A DNA stretch of 64,000 nucleotides, taken from NCBI GenBank assembly GCA_013115125.1, contig JABANN010000021.1:60759-124758 (forward strand), written 5' to 3'. The translations under genes were made by a program, and so were the position numbers. Origin of the DNA: Perkinsus olseni (lineage: Eukaryota; Perkinsozoa; Perkinsida). The notes below the pieces were generated by a model, which was not told the DNA's origin, ran no database searches, and saw nothing but the letters and a program-made list of their open reading frames with translations. This document shows positions 8,310 to 19,607 of this stretch, piece by piece (the stretch's first letter is position 1; every line of letters begins with the position of its first letter).

Positions 8310-11126
8310 ATGAAGTTTGGACAGTATCTTCACGACCATCGGGTCATAGCATGGCGGCCCTATTATATGAACTACCATCGATTGAAGGCCATCCTCAAGG
8401 ATATCGTCAACAACAACACCGGTAATGAGCGGTTCCTGGAGGAGCTCAAGTTGGATATGGTGAGGGTGGAGGAGTTCTATAAGATGCAGGAAGATGAGGT
8501 CGTACAGGAGGCCAGATCCGTGGACCCCGACAGTAAAGATGATTTCTCGGCGTTCGTCCAGAGGGTGCGGGACCTCGAAAATTTCGCGCAGTTGAATTCC
8601 GAAGGCCTTCGGAAAATTGCGAAGAAGTACGACAAGTTGGTCATAAGACCAGGGCTTCTTCGCACTATTGAGGAGGGTGGGGGTGATGCTAGCCTGATGA
8701 GAGACATACTGCGAGAGATTCAACACTGCACCTTCAGTCAAGCCGCCGATCGTCTGGCTGCTGTCTTTGACTACTCGACCTCCTATCAGAAGTCTCGAGG
8801 TGCCCCTCTTGACGTCAACAGGTTGGTGTCATCACATCAGCGGACTGCCAGCGTGCATGTTGGGGACTTTGTCGAGCGGTACGCGGCGGAAGAGGAGAAA
8901 CCGCGAGAACGTGAGATGAAGGTGAAGACGATTCTTCGCTACTTCAAAGCAATCGTCTTCTTCGCCATGGTCTATGTGGGCTGCCTCGTCTGTTGGATAC
9001 TCAAAGTCGGTTCACCTCTGCTGGATGGGAGGTCGTACGTCTCCGTAGCGGTCACCTGTACTGCCCTAGCCCTCCTCATCATGCAGTACCCTGCGGATGG
9101 TGTGATGATGGGGTCCACTCTGGCACTCACGCTGACTGGGGTATTGGACAACAAGGAGGCTTGGGATGGTTTCTCTAACGACGTCGTCCTGTCTGTGGCA
9201 GTGCTACTGATCATATCCGCTGCGGTGAAGAACACAGGGGTAGTCGAGTACATCTTCATAGACGGTGGTCTGCTGGGCCACCCGAAGACCCTTCCAATGG
9301 CCATGCTCAGGCTGTTCCTCCCGGCAGTGTTACTGAATATTTGTGTATCGAATACAGCTGTGATGGGTGTGCTCCTGCCCGTCGTACAGAAATGGTCGAA
9401 GGACATAGGTTGGGATCAGGGACTACTGCTGATGCCCTTATCCTATATCCTCCTCATTTCGGGTGTATTCGCCATCTTCTCGACCTCGAGCAATCTGATC
9501 ACCCAAGGCCTGCTCGTCGATGGCCACTATGAGCCCTTCGAGAACTTCGCCATGGCCCCACTCATCCTCCCCGCCACAGTAGGAGCCTTCCTCTACATCG
9601 TTATAGCAGTGCCACTGGTCTTCAAGGACCGGATGCCGAAAGCACGCGCTTTGACCAACGGAGACGGACCAGACCACCGGCTTCTCCCAAAGCAGGAGTC
9701 CTTGCTCAGCTCTAAGAAGTTCGTAGTGTCAGCTCAGGTCACGGGTTTGTCACTCGACGGCAAGACGCTAGCGGAGTCTGGTCTGTACGACCTTCTCGAC
9801 TGCCCTCAGGATATAGTGGAGATCGAGCGCCTCGGTGAGCGTGGACGGCCGAGTCCTGACTTCATACTACAGCCCTATGACGTGTTGCACATCTACTGCT
9901 CGGCCGATACTGTAGTGAAGCTACAAGACGATGGTCGAGTTGGGCTCTTGACGAGGGACTCTGGGGAGCTGTCCACGGGTGGTAATTTCGGAGGTAAGGC
10001 TCAGAATACGGAGCTGTTTGAGGTGGTACTGGATGGCCTGTGCCCTCTTATCGGTCAACCTATCGTCAACGCCAACACGCGTAAGCTCTACGGCGGCCAG
10101 ATCGTTGCGATTCGTCCGCACGATCTTCAGCTGGTCCAGAAGGACAACAACCGCCAAGTTGTCGTGTCCAAGAGACGCATGAAAAACCTGACTCCTACGG
10201 CACGGACGGCGCACCTTAGGTCGAGGCCTAGCGCTCGGACGTTCTCTGAATCAGAAATTGCCCCGAACGTTACTTATGGCAGCGTGGGAGCGACAATTCC
10301 CGGGCGCGCGGTCGCGTACACCCCCCTCCCTGGGAACGAGATGGAGCCAGAGCAGGAGTCTGTAGTGAGGCTGTTGCAGTCCGAGATGGACGAGAAGAGT
10401 TGGCGATTGGCTGTTGGTGATGGCCTTATCGTTGAAGCGCCATCAGGGTTCGCTGAGCAGTTCTCGGGGACGGGACACTTCGCTGTGATCAGTCGACTGA
10501 AGCCGTTTGATACTAAGGAGGATAAGTCGACTGTAGATGGTGTTAGGTTGATGTGGATCTCCGGAGGGATAGTGTTGGGTATGGTACTACTGGTAGCCAC
10601 CAATACCCTACCATTGCTGCAGGCAAGCATGACGGCCTCCTTCTTGCTGGTCCTATTCGATTGTCTTCCCTTGACCAAGGCGATAGCTGCTGTCAACATT
10701 CGTACCGTTATGACCATCGTTGGAGCCTTCGGTGTGGGTAAAGCCATGGCTAAGACGCACGTCGCCCGAGTCTTGGCTCAAGCCCTAGTAGGGTTAATGT
10801 CCCCGCTGGGCGCCATTGGAGTCCTTGGCGCCATCTTCGCGGCCACCTGTCTCCTGGGTGTAGTGTTCCACGCTACAGCAGTGGTAGTACTGCTCTTCCC
10901 AGTATGCGTATCAGTAGCCCATCAGATGGGGCTGCCTGTGCATCAGTGCCTCGGGCCTCTGATGGTGGGAGCGGGGTGCCAGTTCCTGAGTCCGATATCA
11001 TATCAGACTAACTTGATGGTCTATGCTGTCGCTGGTTACGCCTTTGGCGACTTCGCCAAGCTAGGATTGGGCCTTACTGTGGTAGTCGGTATTATTTCTG
11101 TACCATTATGTCGGATATGTTTGTGA
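8310..11126 (+). CDS. SPX-domain DASS-type anion (phosphate-like) transporter with RCK_C domains
   Basis: Intronless frame. I chose the ATG at 8310 (MKFGQYLHDHRV) rather than the upstream 8259 because SPX domains start with M-K-F-G-x-x-L; this gives 938 residues. Residues 1 to about 180 are SPX, with the Lys-rich KIAKKYDKLV motif that binds inositol pyrophosphates in the family. About ten helices of the SLC13/DASS fold follow (YVSVAVTCTALALLIMQYP ... AIFSTSSNLITQGLL, with the SNT-like signature). A cytosolic stretch then has two TrkA_C/RCK_C-like units (GLSLDGKTLAESGLYDLL; LFEVVLDGLCPLIGQPI). A second membrane half ends at FLSPISYQTNLMVYAVAGY. It resembles yeast Pho87/Pho90 at the SPX end and algal/bacterial SLC13 proteins in the RCK insert. 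The substrate (phosphate or sulfate) is inferred. Confidence 0.85.
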   Translation: MKFGQYLHDHRVIAWRPYYMNYHRLKAILKDIVNNNTGNERFLEELKLDMVRVEEFYKMQEDEVVQEARSVDPDSKDDFSAFVQRVRDLENFAQLNSEGLRKIAKKYDKLVIRPGLLRTIEEGGGDASLMRDILREIQHCTFSQAADRLAAVFDYSTSYQKSRGAPLDVNRLVSSHQRTASVHVGDFVERYAAEEEKPREREMKVKTILRYFKAIVFFAMVYVGCLVCWILKVGSPLLDGRSYVSVAVTCTALALLIMQYPADGVMMGSTLALTLTGVLDNKEAWDGFSNDVVLSVAVLLIISAAVKNTGVVEYIFIDGGLLGHPKTLPMAMLRLFLPAVLLNICVSNTAVMGVLLPVVQKWSKDIGWDQGLLLMPLSYILLISGVFAIFSTSSNLITQGLLVDGHYEPFENFAMAPLILPATVGAFLYIVIAVPLVFKDRMPKARALTNGDGPDHRLLPKQESLLSSKKFVVSAQVTGLSLDGKTLAESGLYDLLDCPQDIVEIERLGERGRPSPDFILQPYDVLHIYCSADTVVKLQDDGRVGLLTRDSGELSTGGNFGGKAQNTELFEVVLDGLCPLIGQPIVNANTRKLYGGQIVAIRPHDLQLVQKDNNRQVVVSKRRMKNLTPTARTAHLRSRPSARTFSESEIAPNVTYGSVGATIPGRAVAYTPLPGNEMEPEQESVVRLLQSEMDEKSWRLAVGDGLIVEAPSGFAEQFSGTGHFAVISRLKPFDTKEDKSTVDGVRLMWISGGIVLGMVLLVATNTLPLLQASMTASFLLVLFDCLPLTKAIAAVNIRTVMTIVGAFGVGKAMAKTHVARVLAQALVGLMSPLGAIGVLGAIFAATCLLGVVFHATAVVVLLFPVCVSVAHQMGLPVHQCLGPLMVGAGCQFLSPISYQTNLMVYAVAGYAFGDFAKLGLGLTVVVGIISVPLCRICL

Positions 11127-11672
11127 ATATCTTTCGCAGTGCGGGTGGAATCTTTGCTCGCGATTATCGAAGCATATCTTGTACAGACGTATCGAATCGA
11201 TTATGTGATCGATTTGGTATTATTACGAAAAGGTATATTTTACTGAATTCCCTCGAGGCTTGTTATCATCATCTCCATCATCATCGTCTTCGTCGTCGTA
11301 TCATTCGAGAATCTTCAGTTTCATCCGTATTTGGTCATTTTAGTTCTAGTGTATGCAAAAGGAGCTAGTAGGGGGATTCGAACTATCGCCCTCTCTCATG
11401 ACAGCCGGCAGGTCAACAGGCCAAGATGGTTTCACTATTATGGAAGTCACCGTTGTGATAGTGGGAACTAGCGTTCTCACCTTTGGTCGGTGGAGGGTGT
11501 GTGCTCAGGAAGGGCAGCGGCTCTCTGCCGTCTGCTGCATTCACTTGGATCGTATCTGCGTTGTGTATCCCAAAAGTACATGATAACCTGCTGCTGGCAT
11601 CACCACCACGACGACACTCTTCACGCAGGTTTTTTGCTCTCCTTGCTTTCATCATTGTACCTCCTCTTCCTT
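11127..11672. other. Intergenic region upstream of the KDEL receptor
   Basis: No gene recognised. It holds an imperfect palindrome around 11190-11210 (AATCGATTATGTGATCGATT), related to those in TOR introns, and a tRNA T-arm remnant at 11368-11404. It probably contains the promoter and 5' UTR of the KDEL receptor. Confidence 0.35.
11368..11404 (-). repeat. Antisense tRNA T-arm remnant, possible tiny 5' UTR intron
   Basis: Starts GTAGGGGGATTCGAAC and ends GACAG. The reverse complement holds GTTCGAATC, a B box. The GT..AG ends and GTAGG start match the antisense tRNA-half introns of the TOR gene. Whether it is spliced is unknown, as it lies outside the coding exons. Confidence 0.4.
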
Positions 11673-13479
11673 ATGGAAGACGTCTTCCTCTTTGAGCTTG
11701 GATACGGTATACAGTTGGCAGCAGCACTTCTGCTGTTATATAGGATATCCACTATGAAGAACATCTACGGCCTGTCGATCGACACGCAGGTCTGCTTCCT
11801 TATGGGTAATACCTCGCCAAGGCAGTCCGGGCTCTGGATGGTCCTCGTCAGGCACACTGTCACGGTTCATCTGGATGATGGACACGCGATTGGTGGAGAC
11901 ATGGTTCTCTTATCTCGAGCTGTGGTTTAATTTAGCCGTCCAGATAGCGCTGTGCTACTATTGTTACATGTAAGACGACCAGTCGTAACGTGTGCCGAGG
12001 CCCGCCGCGATCCTGCAATGATTGCGAACCATAACCGCACGAGGTTATCGTTCAACGACCATACACTAGGCGAACCATGGTCATCCAATGGTGACTTGGC
12101 TGTGTGACTCTCAACAGACCTAAGAGATATCGAGAAATCTGAAAGACTGCGGACTTTGAAAAGAATATGAGTGGACAGATAGCGACAAAGGCCAGAGGGC
12201 TGTCACGTCGGTTTTCTCCCGGTTATGAGTATTCAGTTTTGAAGTGTACGCGTGCTTCTTTCCATACCACACCTTCCGCTACTTCAGTTACTGGTATACT
12301 ACCACCATGCACGCCCCCCGGTATCTCCGGGCCCCAGTATTAGCTCTAGTAGCACTCCTTCTAGCTTTCCTATTTCATCCGGGGTATGAATGGGTATCCG
12401 GGCAGGTAATGAAGGGAGAGCCTTCGAGGCTACGCGCACCGTAGATGAAGTAATTTGCAACTATTGAAGCACTACGACTGAGACTTTGAGGTTCGGGGTT
12501 TTGAATGGCGCTTGGCTCAATTCCGAAGCCCGCTTGAGGTCAATAATTTCCTGCTAGTACTTTTGCGGGCTTTGCCGGTTCTCAACGTATAACTTTAGAC
12601 CAGCTTCACCAAGTCAGGATAATGTTTTTGAATTACGTCATTCACGGTGCACCACCCTTGAGGTTATAACCTACCGAATCCACGTACCCGCTGATGATCG
12701 GGTGTTTGGGGAGAATTCTTGCTTGAGTGACCTTTTCTCGTGGTATAATTTTCGAACTGGTTTGGAGGGTTTCTAGATGGTGTGAAGACATCCTCAGACT
12801 CTCCATCTCGATAGGGGAACTTCGTGGCATGTTTTCGATGGTCGATCTACTGTGATAATCAGGTGTTGGTATCATTCACAATGTACATCGAAGCGATGGG
12901 TCTCATACCACAATTATGGTTAATGAGGAAGATGATGGATGTAATAACAGGGATGCACTCAACTTGATGCACATGGAGAAGTCCTCGGTGGAGCTCACGA
13001 GTTGCCGCAGCCATCTCGAGCCCAGTGAGGGCTCCAGACTTTAGGCGACTTGGTAGCATGGCGCGTTCGACTCTACCGCTGTACGAGAATTGGAGAAAAC
13101 TGATTCGCATGGGGCCAGATTCTCTGAGCTGTTGTGGTGACTCGCCTCAGATCGAGCCGATAACTTCACATTATGTCGGATTGTTGGTCATCTCACGAGC
13201 AGTGCGGATGGTCTTTTGGGGAGTACTCTACATGCAGGTGGGAAAGGTCTCTGGTTCGAATCCCGCGGGATGCATTTTCTCTGTCAGGGCGAGCATTTCT
13301 TGTGTTTGTTCATGGCGGACCTTCTCCACACAGTATTCTGCGCCGACTATCTCTATCTGTGGTGTAAAAAGTTGAGGTACTACTTGCGTTTGACTAGCCT
13401 CAACCTAAGATTCCATCCTCAGGACCGGCGGTCGTCTTGTATACGCACTCTAGGTCTGAGCGTGCTGTTGTACAATTGA
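11673..13479 (+). CDS. ERD2: ER lumen protein-retaining receptor (KDEL receptor, ERD2 family)
   Basis: Six exons read by eye: 11673-11805, 11852-11969, 12237-12405, 12863-12940, 13151-13237 and 13288-13479. Together they make 777 nt, 258 residues. The product is a seven-helix Golgi/ER membrane receptor that returns proteins with C-terminal KDEL-like signals to the ER. Family landmarks in order: MEDVFLFELGYGIQLAAALLL, SFTMYIEAMGLIPQLWLM (ERD2 consensus S-x-Y-L-E-A/S-V-A-x-x-P-Q-L), IEPITSHYVGLLVISRAVR (T-x-H-Y...Y/S-R-A), and HTVFCADYLYLWCKK near the end. The last ~35 residues (LRYYLRLTSLN...) are longer and more basic than usual and might be spliced differently. The 50-nt intron 13238-13287 is tRNA-derived. 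Confidence 0.8.
13238..13287 (+). repeat. tRNA 3'-half intron in the KDEL receptor (sense)
   Basis: A 50-nt GT..AG intron between YMQ and GEHF. It reads AAGGTCTCTGGTTCGAATCC, a tRNA variable loop followed by a B box, then an acceptor-like stretch, then TTTT and CTCTGTCAG. The frame on both sides requires its removal. Confidence 0.75.
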
Positions 13480-13553
13480 GGAAATCATCTCACAATTGTC
13501 GCGTCGTCATTGCAGTTTCTCTGGTTTAATAGGAAGCTGTGTTCTCATCACAT

Positions 13554-13586
13554 GTCAAAGGCTGGGGGTTCAAACCCCGGCATCGG
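13554..13586 (+). repeat. tRNA T-arm remnant between ERD2 and the JmjC gene
   Basis: GGGGGTTCAAACCCCGG forms a T-arm-like hairpin with a B-box GGTTCAAACCC, preceded by CAAAGGCT. It lies in non-coding DNA or a 5' UTR between two genes. No complete tRNA can be folded around it. Confidence 0.45.
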
Positions 13587-13670
13587 GACTCGCCCTCCAT
13601 TCTGGGGACCTTATAGTTCCAGTTGCAAAATCTTGCTCATCTTGACATTCCTTAAGGGGGATGCTGGAAT

Positions 13671-15782
13671 GAAGTCAGCTGTTGTCAAAATGAAGATATT
13701 ACTCGGGCTTGCGGCCGCCTTGGGGGTGACATCACAACGAGAGGCTCAAATCTTGCACCATCTGCGCTTCGATCCGGATGGACTGGGTAGAGGAGGGGAA
13801 CGATAGTTGACGAAGATGAGCACGAGGGAATACTCACGAGGATTCGATCGAGGGACCTACAGTCTTTCGATGTCTCCAACGGAATCCCGACTTACTTGTT
13901 GACGAGAAATTATGGGTTAGATTACTGAGATAGTGTAGGAATAACAGTAGTACGACTTGGGACGCATCATGGTCACGAACCGGCGTGAATGGAAGGTCAG
14001 TGATGTATTCTGACACCTCTAGCTGTGATTAGGTGGAATAGTCGAGTACGAGTCAGCTGACATGATATCAGAGGAGAAGTTTATCGAGCATATAAATCGA
14101 GGTGAACTATAGATGTCTCCGGCTTGTCGGTCATGCCTAGCTTGCAGGTGATGTCATTGTGGTACGCGGGGTTGCTAGCGAATGGTCGATAACAGGAAGC
14201 AAGTGTAGCGACTTTTGTGGCAATGAACAACTCCAGGGCATAGAAATAGAGAAGCTGTACGGAGACGAGGACGGCACGTGAGGGCCTCCAACGACCTCGG
14301 GCGAAGTCCACAGCGGCCAGTAGATTTGTACCGCTGTATAATGATGAGTGTTGGGATAAGCCTAATAGGACGACAGCAGATGGGCAGACTTCCCCTCGGT
14401 AACCGAACAGTCCTGCTTCGGTCAGTGCTGAGCCTTTCGAAGGTACTGGGCCGTCCGGGATACGTTGGATGCTCACCCGAAGGCACGCAGGTGGATCTCC
14501 GAATCCACTAGGCTCCCTGAGTTCATGCCCACCCAGGGGAATGAGAACCTTTTCGAAAGTAGTCTGTGGCGCGTTGTGAGGTCGGTCGATTGATCCAACT
14601 TAGTCGGCAGCGAGATTTGGTTCACGCCTGAGGGGTCCGGCGCGAAGGCTCATGCTGACTCCCATCCGCAGGCTACCGCGGCAGTGAGTCTTACGGGAGG
14701 GGCAGCTTTGGGCTGATGAGATTGAACCCTCAGTTCCAGTTATCGGGCGAGAGAATCTGGAGGTTAGCGTCGATGCCTGAGTTCCCTCATGCCACACTGC
14801 GGGCGCATCTTTACGACTCTACACCCTTCCAATGGGCCCCGGAAGTTGAGGTTACTATCGGTGAGGGAGACGGCATATTCATACCGCCAGGTGCTGATGA
14901 TGAAGACGAGGGCTACAGCTTCTAAGGTATTCCTTCAGGTATCATTCACGAGACAGGTCGGAGTGTGGACGCGCCCCGAGGGTGCGTGGCATCGTTGACT
15001 GTACAGTTCGACAACCCTCTGCCGTTTGGGTATTATAGACGTCGTATGGCTGCTATAAGGAAGGCGGGAGATGGGAGGAATATGTGGCGACTGCTGCTGG
15101 ATCTAGTCAGCTGCCGCTCATGATGAAGTTTCACCGAAACCCCACAAGTCTCTGTCCTCAGGCGTCGGGTGGCTACCTTGCTCCGTCAATGAAGAGTTTT
15201 CCTTTCATCGGCCTAGGAGGGTAGGCGCTTTGCTCTGCACTACCTCTACTTTCGTAATCACCGTCACTTCTGATAGATAAAGCGTATGTATTGTGAAGAG
15301 GAGTCCATCTGTCAGGGCCTCTTCTTACACCGCGACTGGTCCTCATATCTTTGCGGAGATACTCCCGAAGCTCCTATCCGAGAAGGGGCCCGGTCCATTG
15401 ACCACTGGTTGGACGAGAGAGTCTATCGCACTCGGTGTCGACCCATACAACCTCTTCCACGACATTGGTAGTAGCAGGAAGATGCTGCCGAGCGTGGTGG
15501 TGATGATGGCTTGCCAGATGAAGATGGGAAGGCCAGTCCAGAGGAGATCACTCGGACCTTCCTGCATTGGCATGAGGTAGAGATGAAGGTGCTGCAGCAA
15601 ACCCCAGTGGCAGCTCGGTCGCTGCACTACTTCCCTAAGTGATCACAACAGGAGACCAGTCGTAGAGAAGTTCCGTGATCATCATTAGGTATCCTTTGAC
15701 CGACAGGATTGACGAATTTGAAGCTGCGATCTTCGATGAGTATTTGGCAAGTCGGCCGCCGCATGTTGATGATGAGCTTTAA
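13671..15782 (+). CDS. JmjC/cupin-type putative dioxygenase with signal peptide and C-terminal DDEL
   Basis: Multi-exon gene, joins by eye. The first frame (MKSAVVKMKILLGLAAALG) looks like a signal peptide. Later segments read EIWFTPEGSGAKAHADSH (H-x-D of a Fe(II)/2-oxoglutarate cupin), FQLSGERIWRL, GEGDGIFIPPG, then after an intron IIHETGR (candidate distal His) and ASLTVQFDNPLPF. These follow the cupin_8/JmjC order. Downstream exons read ASSYTATGPHIFAEILPKLL and, after intron 15639-15689, end FDEYLASRPPHVDDEL before TAA at 15780-15782. DDEL is an HDEL/KDEL-like ER-retention ending, fitting the signal peptide and the neighbouring ERD2 gene. The N-terminal exons (13671-14600) are only partly resolved, and a split into two genes near 15120 is possible. 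Confidence 0.55.
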
Positions 15783-16339
15783 ACGTATCTAATGTTGACT
15801 CATCGACGTCTTGTGTACACCTCGAGTTGCATCAACAGCTTAACGAAGTTATCGTTATCAACAGTCAACCGCGGAATCACTTAGTAGGCGCGCATCTCCG
15901 AGTGCACTCGACCGCCAAACCTTCTCGGCGAGTATGATGAGCTGCGAGTGTGGTGTGCTTGGCCGTTATGCTGCTGATGTTCCCGCCAACCCCCTCGGTA
16001 GCCGCCCCCCGTCACAAGTAGCGACACGCTACATCTCTTCATGAGACGGGATCGATGAGCTGTCGAGTTCACTCCAACGGTCTCGTCTCTTCCTAATCGA
16101 TAGGGTAGCTGGACTCAAAGCCGCTGGAAGCATTCCGCGAAATGATCTCTTAGAATATCCGTTACTACGATTGTTGCCTCCCTGATACATGCCGAGTGTG
16201 GGTTGGCACGGGCCAACAGGGCGAGAGTCGTCGGGAGGAGGGGAAGGTGCGCCCTAGCTAATTCCGTGATAATCGATCAACTCGCCGCGCCTGTGGCGGT
16301 GCCCAGATTTCCACCTGCTGAGGTTCGTTCCCCCATACA
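15783..16339. other. Intergenic, upstream of ribosomal P2
   Basis: No supported gene. The sequence is unremarkable and should contain the promoter and 5' UTR of the P2 gene. Confidence 0.35.
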
Positions 16340-17085
16340 ATGTCTTTGAAAGTTGCCGCCGCCTACTGCATGGCCTACGTGGCCGGTCAGGAGTCTCCCA
16401 GTGAGGCTGATGTAATACTGGGCCTCCTTCTTTGTGGGTATCTTCAGGTCGAAGCGTGTGAGATGCAGAATAGGTTAGCATTAGGACATGCGCTGAGGAT
16501 CGAACTCTTAGAGATTGATATGTATCGCTATTTGATGGTCAGGTGAAGAAGATTCTCGAGTCTGTGAGCGCCCCCGTTGACGAGGAGCAGATCAAGTCCC
16601 TCGTGAGCCAGCTCGAGGGTAAGGACATCGCTGCCGTCATCAAGGAGGGCAAGGAGAAGCTCTCCGCCTGCGCTGGTGCCGCTCCCGCTGCTGGTAGTAC
16701 TAAAGCGTAATCATAATCACACTCGATCACCTTGGTTTAACGTCACCGATGCGAGTGATGAAGAAAGAAATGCCCCCGTCCTAGCATAACAGCTGCGGAC
16801 CAATTACCATGCTAATTCTGACGTATCTTTTTGAGGTGACAATGTCTATGATGATAAGATACTATCAACCTTAGTAGCACTATGTGCTGACCTTTGATAT
16901 CCATGCTAATACTGAGGTTCTTCCCTACGCTGATCGTACGCCTGTCGATCGATTCGGTCGTATGTCTTTCTACGTCAGGCGCTTCCGCCGCTGCTGCCCC
17001 CGCTGCTGAGGAGGAGAAGGCCGCCGCCCCTGTTGAGGAGGAGGAGGAAGAAGACGAGGACATGGGCTTTGATCTCTTCGATTAA
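16340..17085 (+). CDS. RPLP2: 60S acidic ribosomal protein P2
   Basis: Three exons: 16340-16411, 16543-16693 and 16979-17085, giving 109 residues, the normal P2 length. Exon 1 encodes MSLKVAAAYCMAYVAGQESP and SEAD. Exon 2 continues VKKILESVSAPVDEEQIKSL with LEGKDIAAVIKEG. Exon 3 encodes the Ala-rich hinge and the acidic tail EEDEDMGFDLFD, the stalk signature that recruits elongation factors to the ribosome. Introns are 16412-16542 and 16694-16978, both GT..AG. The first holds an antisense tRNA T-arm-like segment; the second holds a dispersed repeat shared with position 22.7 kb. Confidence 0.93.
16487..16514 (-). repeat. Antisense tRNA T-arm-like segment in P2 intron 1
   Basis: The reverse complement contains GAGTTCGATCCTC, a short T-stem pair enclosing TTCGATC, inside a 131-nt intron. 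This extends the tRNA-like intron content to a ribosomal protein gene. It is weaker than the TOR examples because the rest of the intron is not obviously tRNA-derived. Confidence 0.4.
16851..16881 (+). repeat. Dispersed repeat, copy 1 (P2 intron 2)
   Basis: ATAAGATA followed by TATCAACCTTAGTAGCACT recurs at 22717-22744 with one mismatch, and both copies are followed within about 30 nt by CCATGCYAATAC. A mobile or duplicated non-coding segment is likely. Confidence 0.6.
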
Positions 17086-17946
17086 GTTTCTTCTTCTTAC
17101 TGGTCAACTCTCGGCACTTGAGAAGGCGGAGTAGCTTGCAGGAACGAAAGCGACCTGCCGTCTGTTGTTGAGTTCATAGTGTTGTTACACGGATGAGGGA
17201 AGAAAAATGCATTTTGTGTTCGACTATGGACACCGGTGGCTGGCGAGGCTCAGTACTGTAGTCACTGCTGCGCATTTACCGGATTAAGGTGGAGCCTTCA
17301 AGGCGTTGCTTTAGGTATTCAGATCGATGGACTATCTGCTAAGCTTCGTAGTGGAATGAGGTTCGATGAATATTCACCGGGATTCACATCGAGAACTCGT
17401 TCTCGGTGGTCATGCTTATCAGACATGTGATGAGGTACTCGGCTCAACTTATTGCAACTTACCAACGCTTGCCGACTTGCCGAATACCACATGTTCAGGA
17501 GTATTACTCGACGAGTAGCCCCCTAGGTCGAGCATCGCGCCCTCAGTCGAGTTGGCTCCTCTTCCTATCGGACTTGGAGCTACCTTACTTGCACTCTCCG
17601 GACCGCACAGTTTGAGTTGACTAGGCCGAAGGCTTGGGCCTGAAGTCCTTGTAGATGCTACCTTTAAGTTGCTCCGGGATGCTCGAGTGCTCCGGCCGTC
17701 TCAGTTGGAAGTGCCCGTCGTAGCATTCGTAGCGCTCGAGCGTGTTTCACCCAAAAACTTCTGCCAATCGACGCTTATACAGTACCCGCCACTTGAAGAC
17801 TGTTCTCAATTCAGCTCGGCTCACGCATTTGAGTTTTGGAGCCGGCGAAAACAGGCTTGAGAATCTAAAGTTCAGATGGTGGGTACTGTCCAGCGCAGCT
17901 CGACGGTGTCGGGAAAAGGCATTTTGCTTCCTCCAAGATTGGTATT
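17086..17946. other. Intergenic
   Basis: No supported gene, RNA or repeat seen between ribosomal P2 and the first phytase-like copy. Confidence 0.35.
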
Positions 17947-19471
17947 ATGTTTTCTTTTGTCAACTGCAGCTTTTTTGCAGCACTACTGAGTGCAGTTGTG
18001 GGCCAGAAGACGGTTGTACGACTCAACCAGTGGAGGTTGCCCATGCGGAATAGCAGCACAGAAGATACCATCACGTCTTCTATGGGTGAGGGACCGCCTT
18101 GTTGACCATACATAATCGAGTTCTACCGTTTTGGCCGTGTCGATGACCTATAGATAGATGACCGGCTATGATATATAGCCGAATCAAATTGGATGACCCC
18201 AGATCGTACAGTCTTGCTGTTTCCAGGCACTTTCAAACACATTCAGACGCTGAGGCTCCAGGACAAAGTATCCAATGGATCCCAGTTCGGTGGTCTCAGC
18301 TCTATCATTGTATCAGATAATGGCTCGGAAATACTCACCATCTCTGACAGCGGGTGAGCGGCGTTTGGAGGGCAGGGGTATTCAGACATTGATGAAAGTT
18401 TTGTAAACATCTAAGTATCTCAAAATTTTATCATAAAATTTAGTAATTTTTGCCTTGCCTGCAGGAGGGGGTGAACGACTCGGCATCTTGATCCGATGCC
18501 TACTTTGTCAGGATCTTCGCCGCCATGAATCTTTCCTCGACTGACTCGGAGTCAAAGTCATACCGTTTGACTCCGACCCGGGTAAGGGGTAATGCTGATT
18601 ATTGCAGTAATTTCTGTTGCAGGGATACGGGACTAACGCGATCGCTGAAAGTCGTTCAATGTGCGCACTCGTTCTGACCCAATTCGAATTCCGAATTTCG
18701 GAACTAAGATGAGTCAAACTCCTCTTGAGTAGAGCAGTGGAGAGGGGCGACGGTGCGCACTCGGGTTTTAATGGCAGAGGATGATTATCATCAAGTTGAT
18801 ACACCTCGTCTTGAGCGGACTTTGGAAGTTGCTAAAGACCCTTCAGTTAAGAGAAATACCGCAAGTGTCAAGCTCATCCCGTAGCTCTCTTGACATGTTT
18901 ACCTCGTTAGGATCTCGGGACGCATGACAATGCGCTCTTTAGGTGATGCGGAAGGGTTGACCATGAATGGCTCGTATGAGGGTGGTGGCAGAGGGCAGCT
19001 TTACGTTAGTTACGAGAAGGTCCACAGAGTGCTGGAGTGAGGGAGAGAGCACCTTTTGGAATGCGTTCTTTGCTATGTCGGTTGTTGATATTCAGATTCC
19101 CCAATGGAACCGAGTCACGTGCAAGCGTCAACCTCAACGTTTCTCATTTGTTCAGTGAATGCCCTAGAAGGAGGGGGTTGGAAGCAATACTCAAGCCACG
19201 TATCTTGGGGGCTGGGCGGCCCAGACTGAGCTTGGCCTCCAAGGCATCTTGAGTTGCATCAGGTCCAACAGCAGGTATCGACGGACTATTACTAATGTTG
19301 TGTGAGGATCCATCCAACTCCTCGGCCCCCACGACTGACCCGCAAAGCAGGATAGTCCTTCCTGGACTTCCTTCCTTATAATGAGACCTCCAACGACACC
19401 ACACGCTTCTATGTCGAGGTAGTCCAATTTGATTGTCTTTACCGTCTACGGTGAAGGTCCGTAATCTCCTC

Positions 19472-19513
19472 GATCCGCACTCAGTGCGGATCTCAGAGCA
19501 GTCTGCTCTGAGA
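19472..19513. repeat. Two abutting perfect palindromes with 1-nt centres
   Basis: GATCCGCACT-C-AGTGCGGATC (19472-19492) is followed by an 11-bp-arm palindrome centred on T (19491-19513, TCTCAGAGCAG and its complement). Both could form tight hairpins. They lie in copy A, between recognisable exon blocks. Confidence 0.8.
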
Positions 19514-19607
19514 GAATCAATCTCGAATTTGGACGATGAACCTCCGACCTCAGTCCAATCGTTCCTTCAATCCCACCGATATGGCGGAACTTAATGGTGC
19601 CACCATT

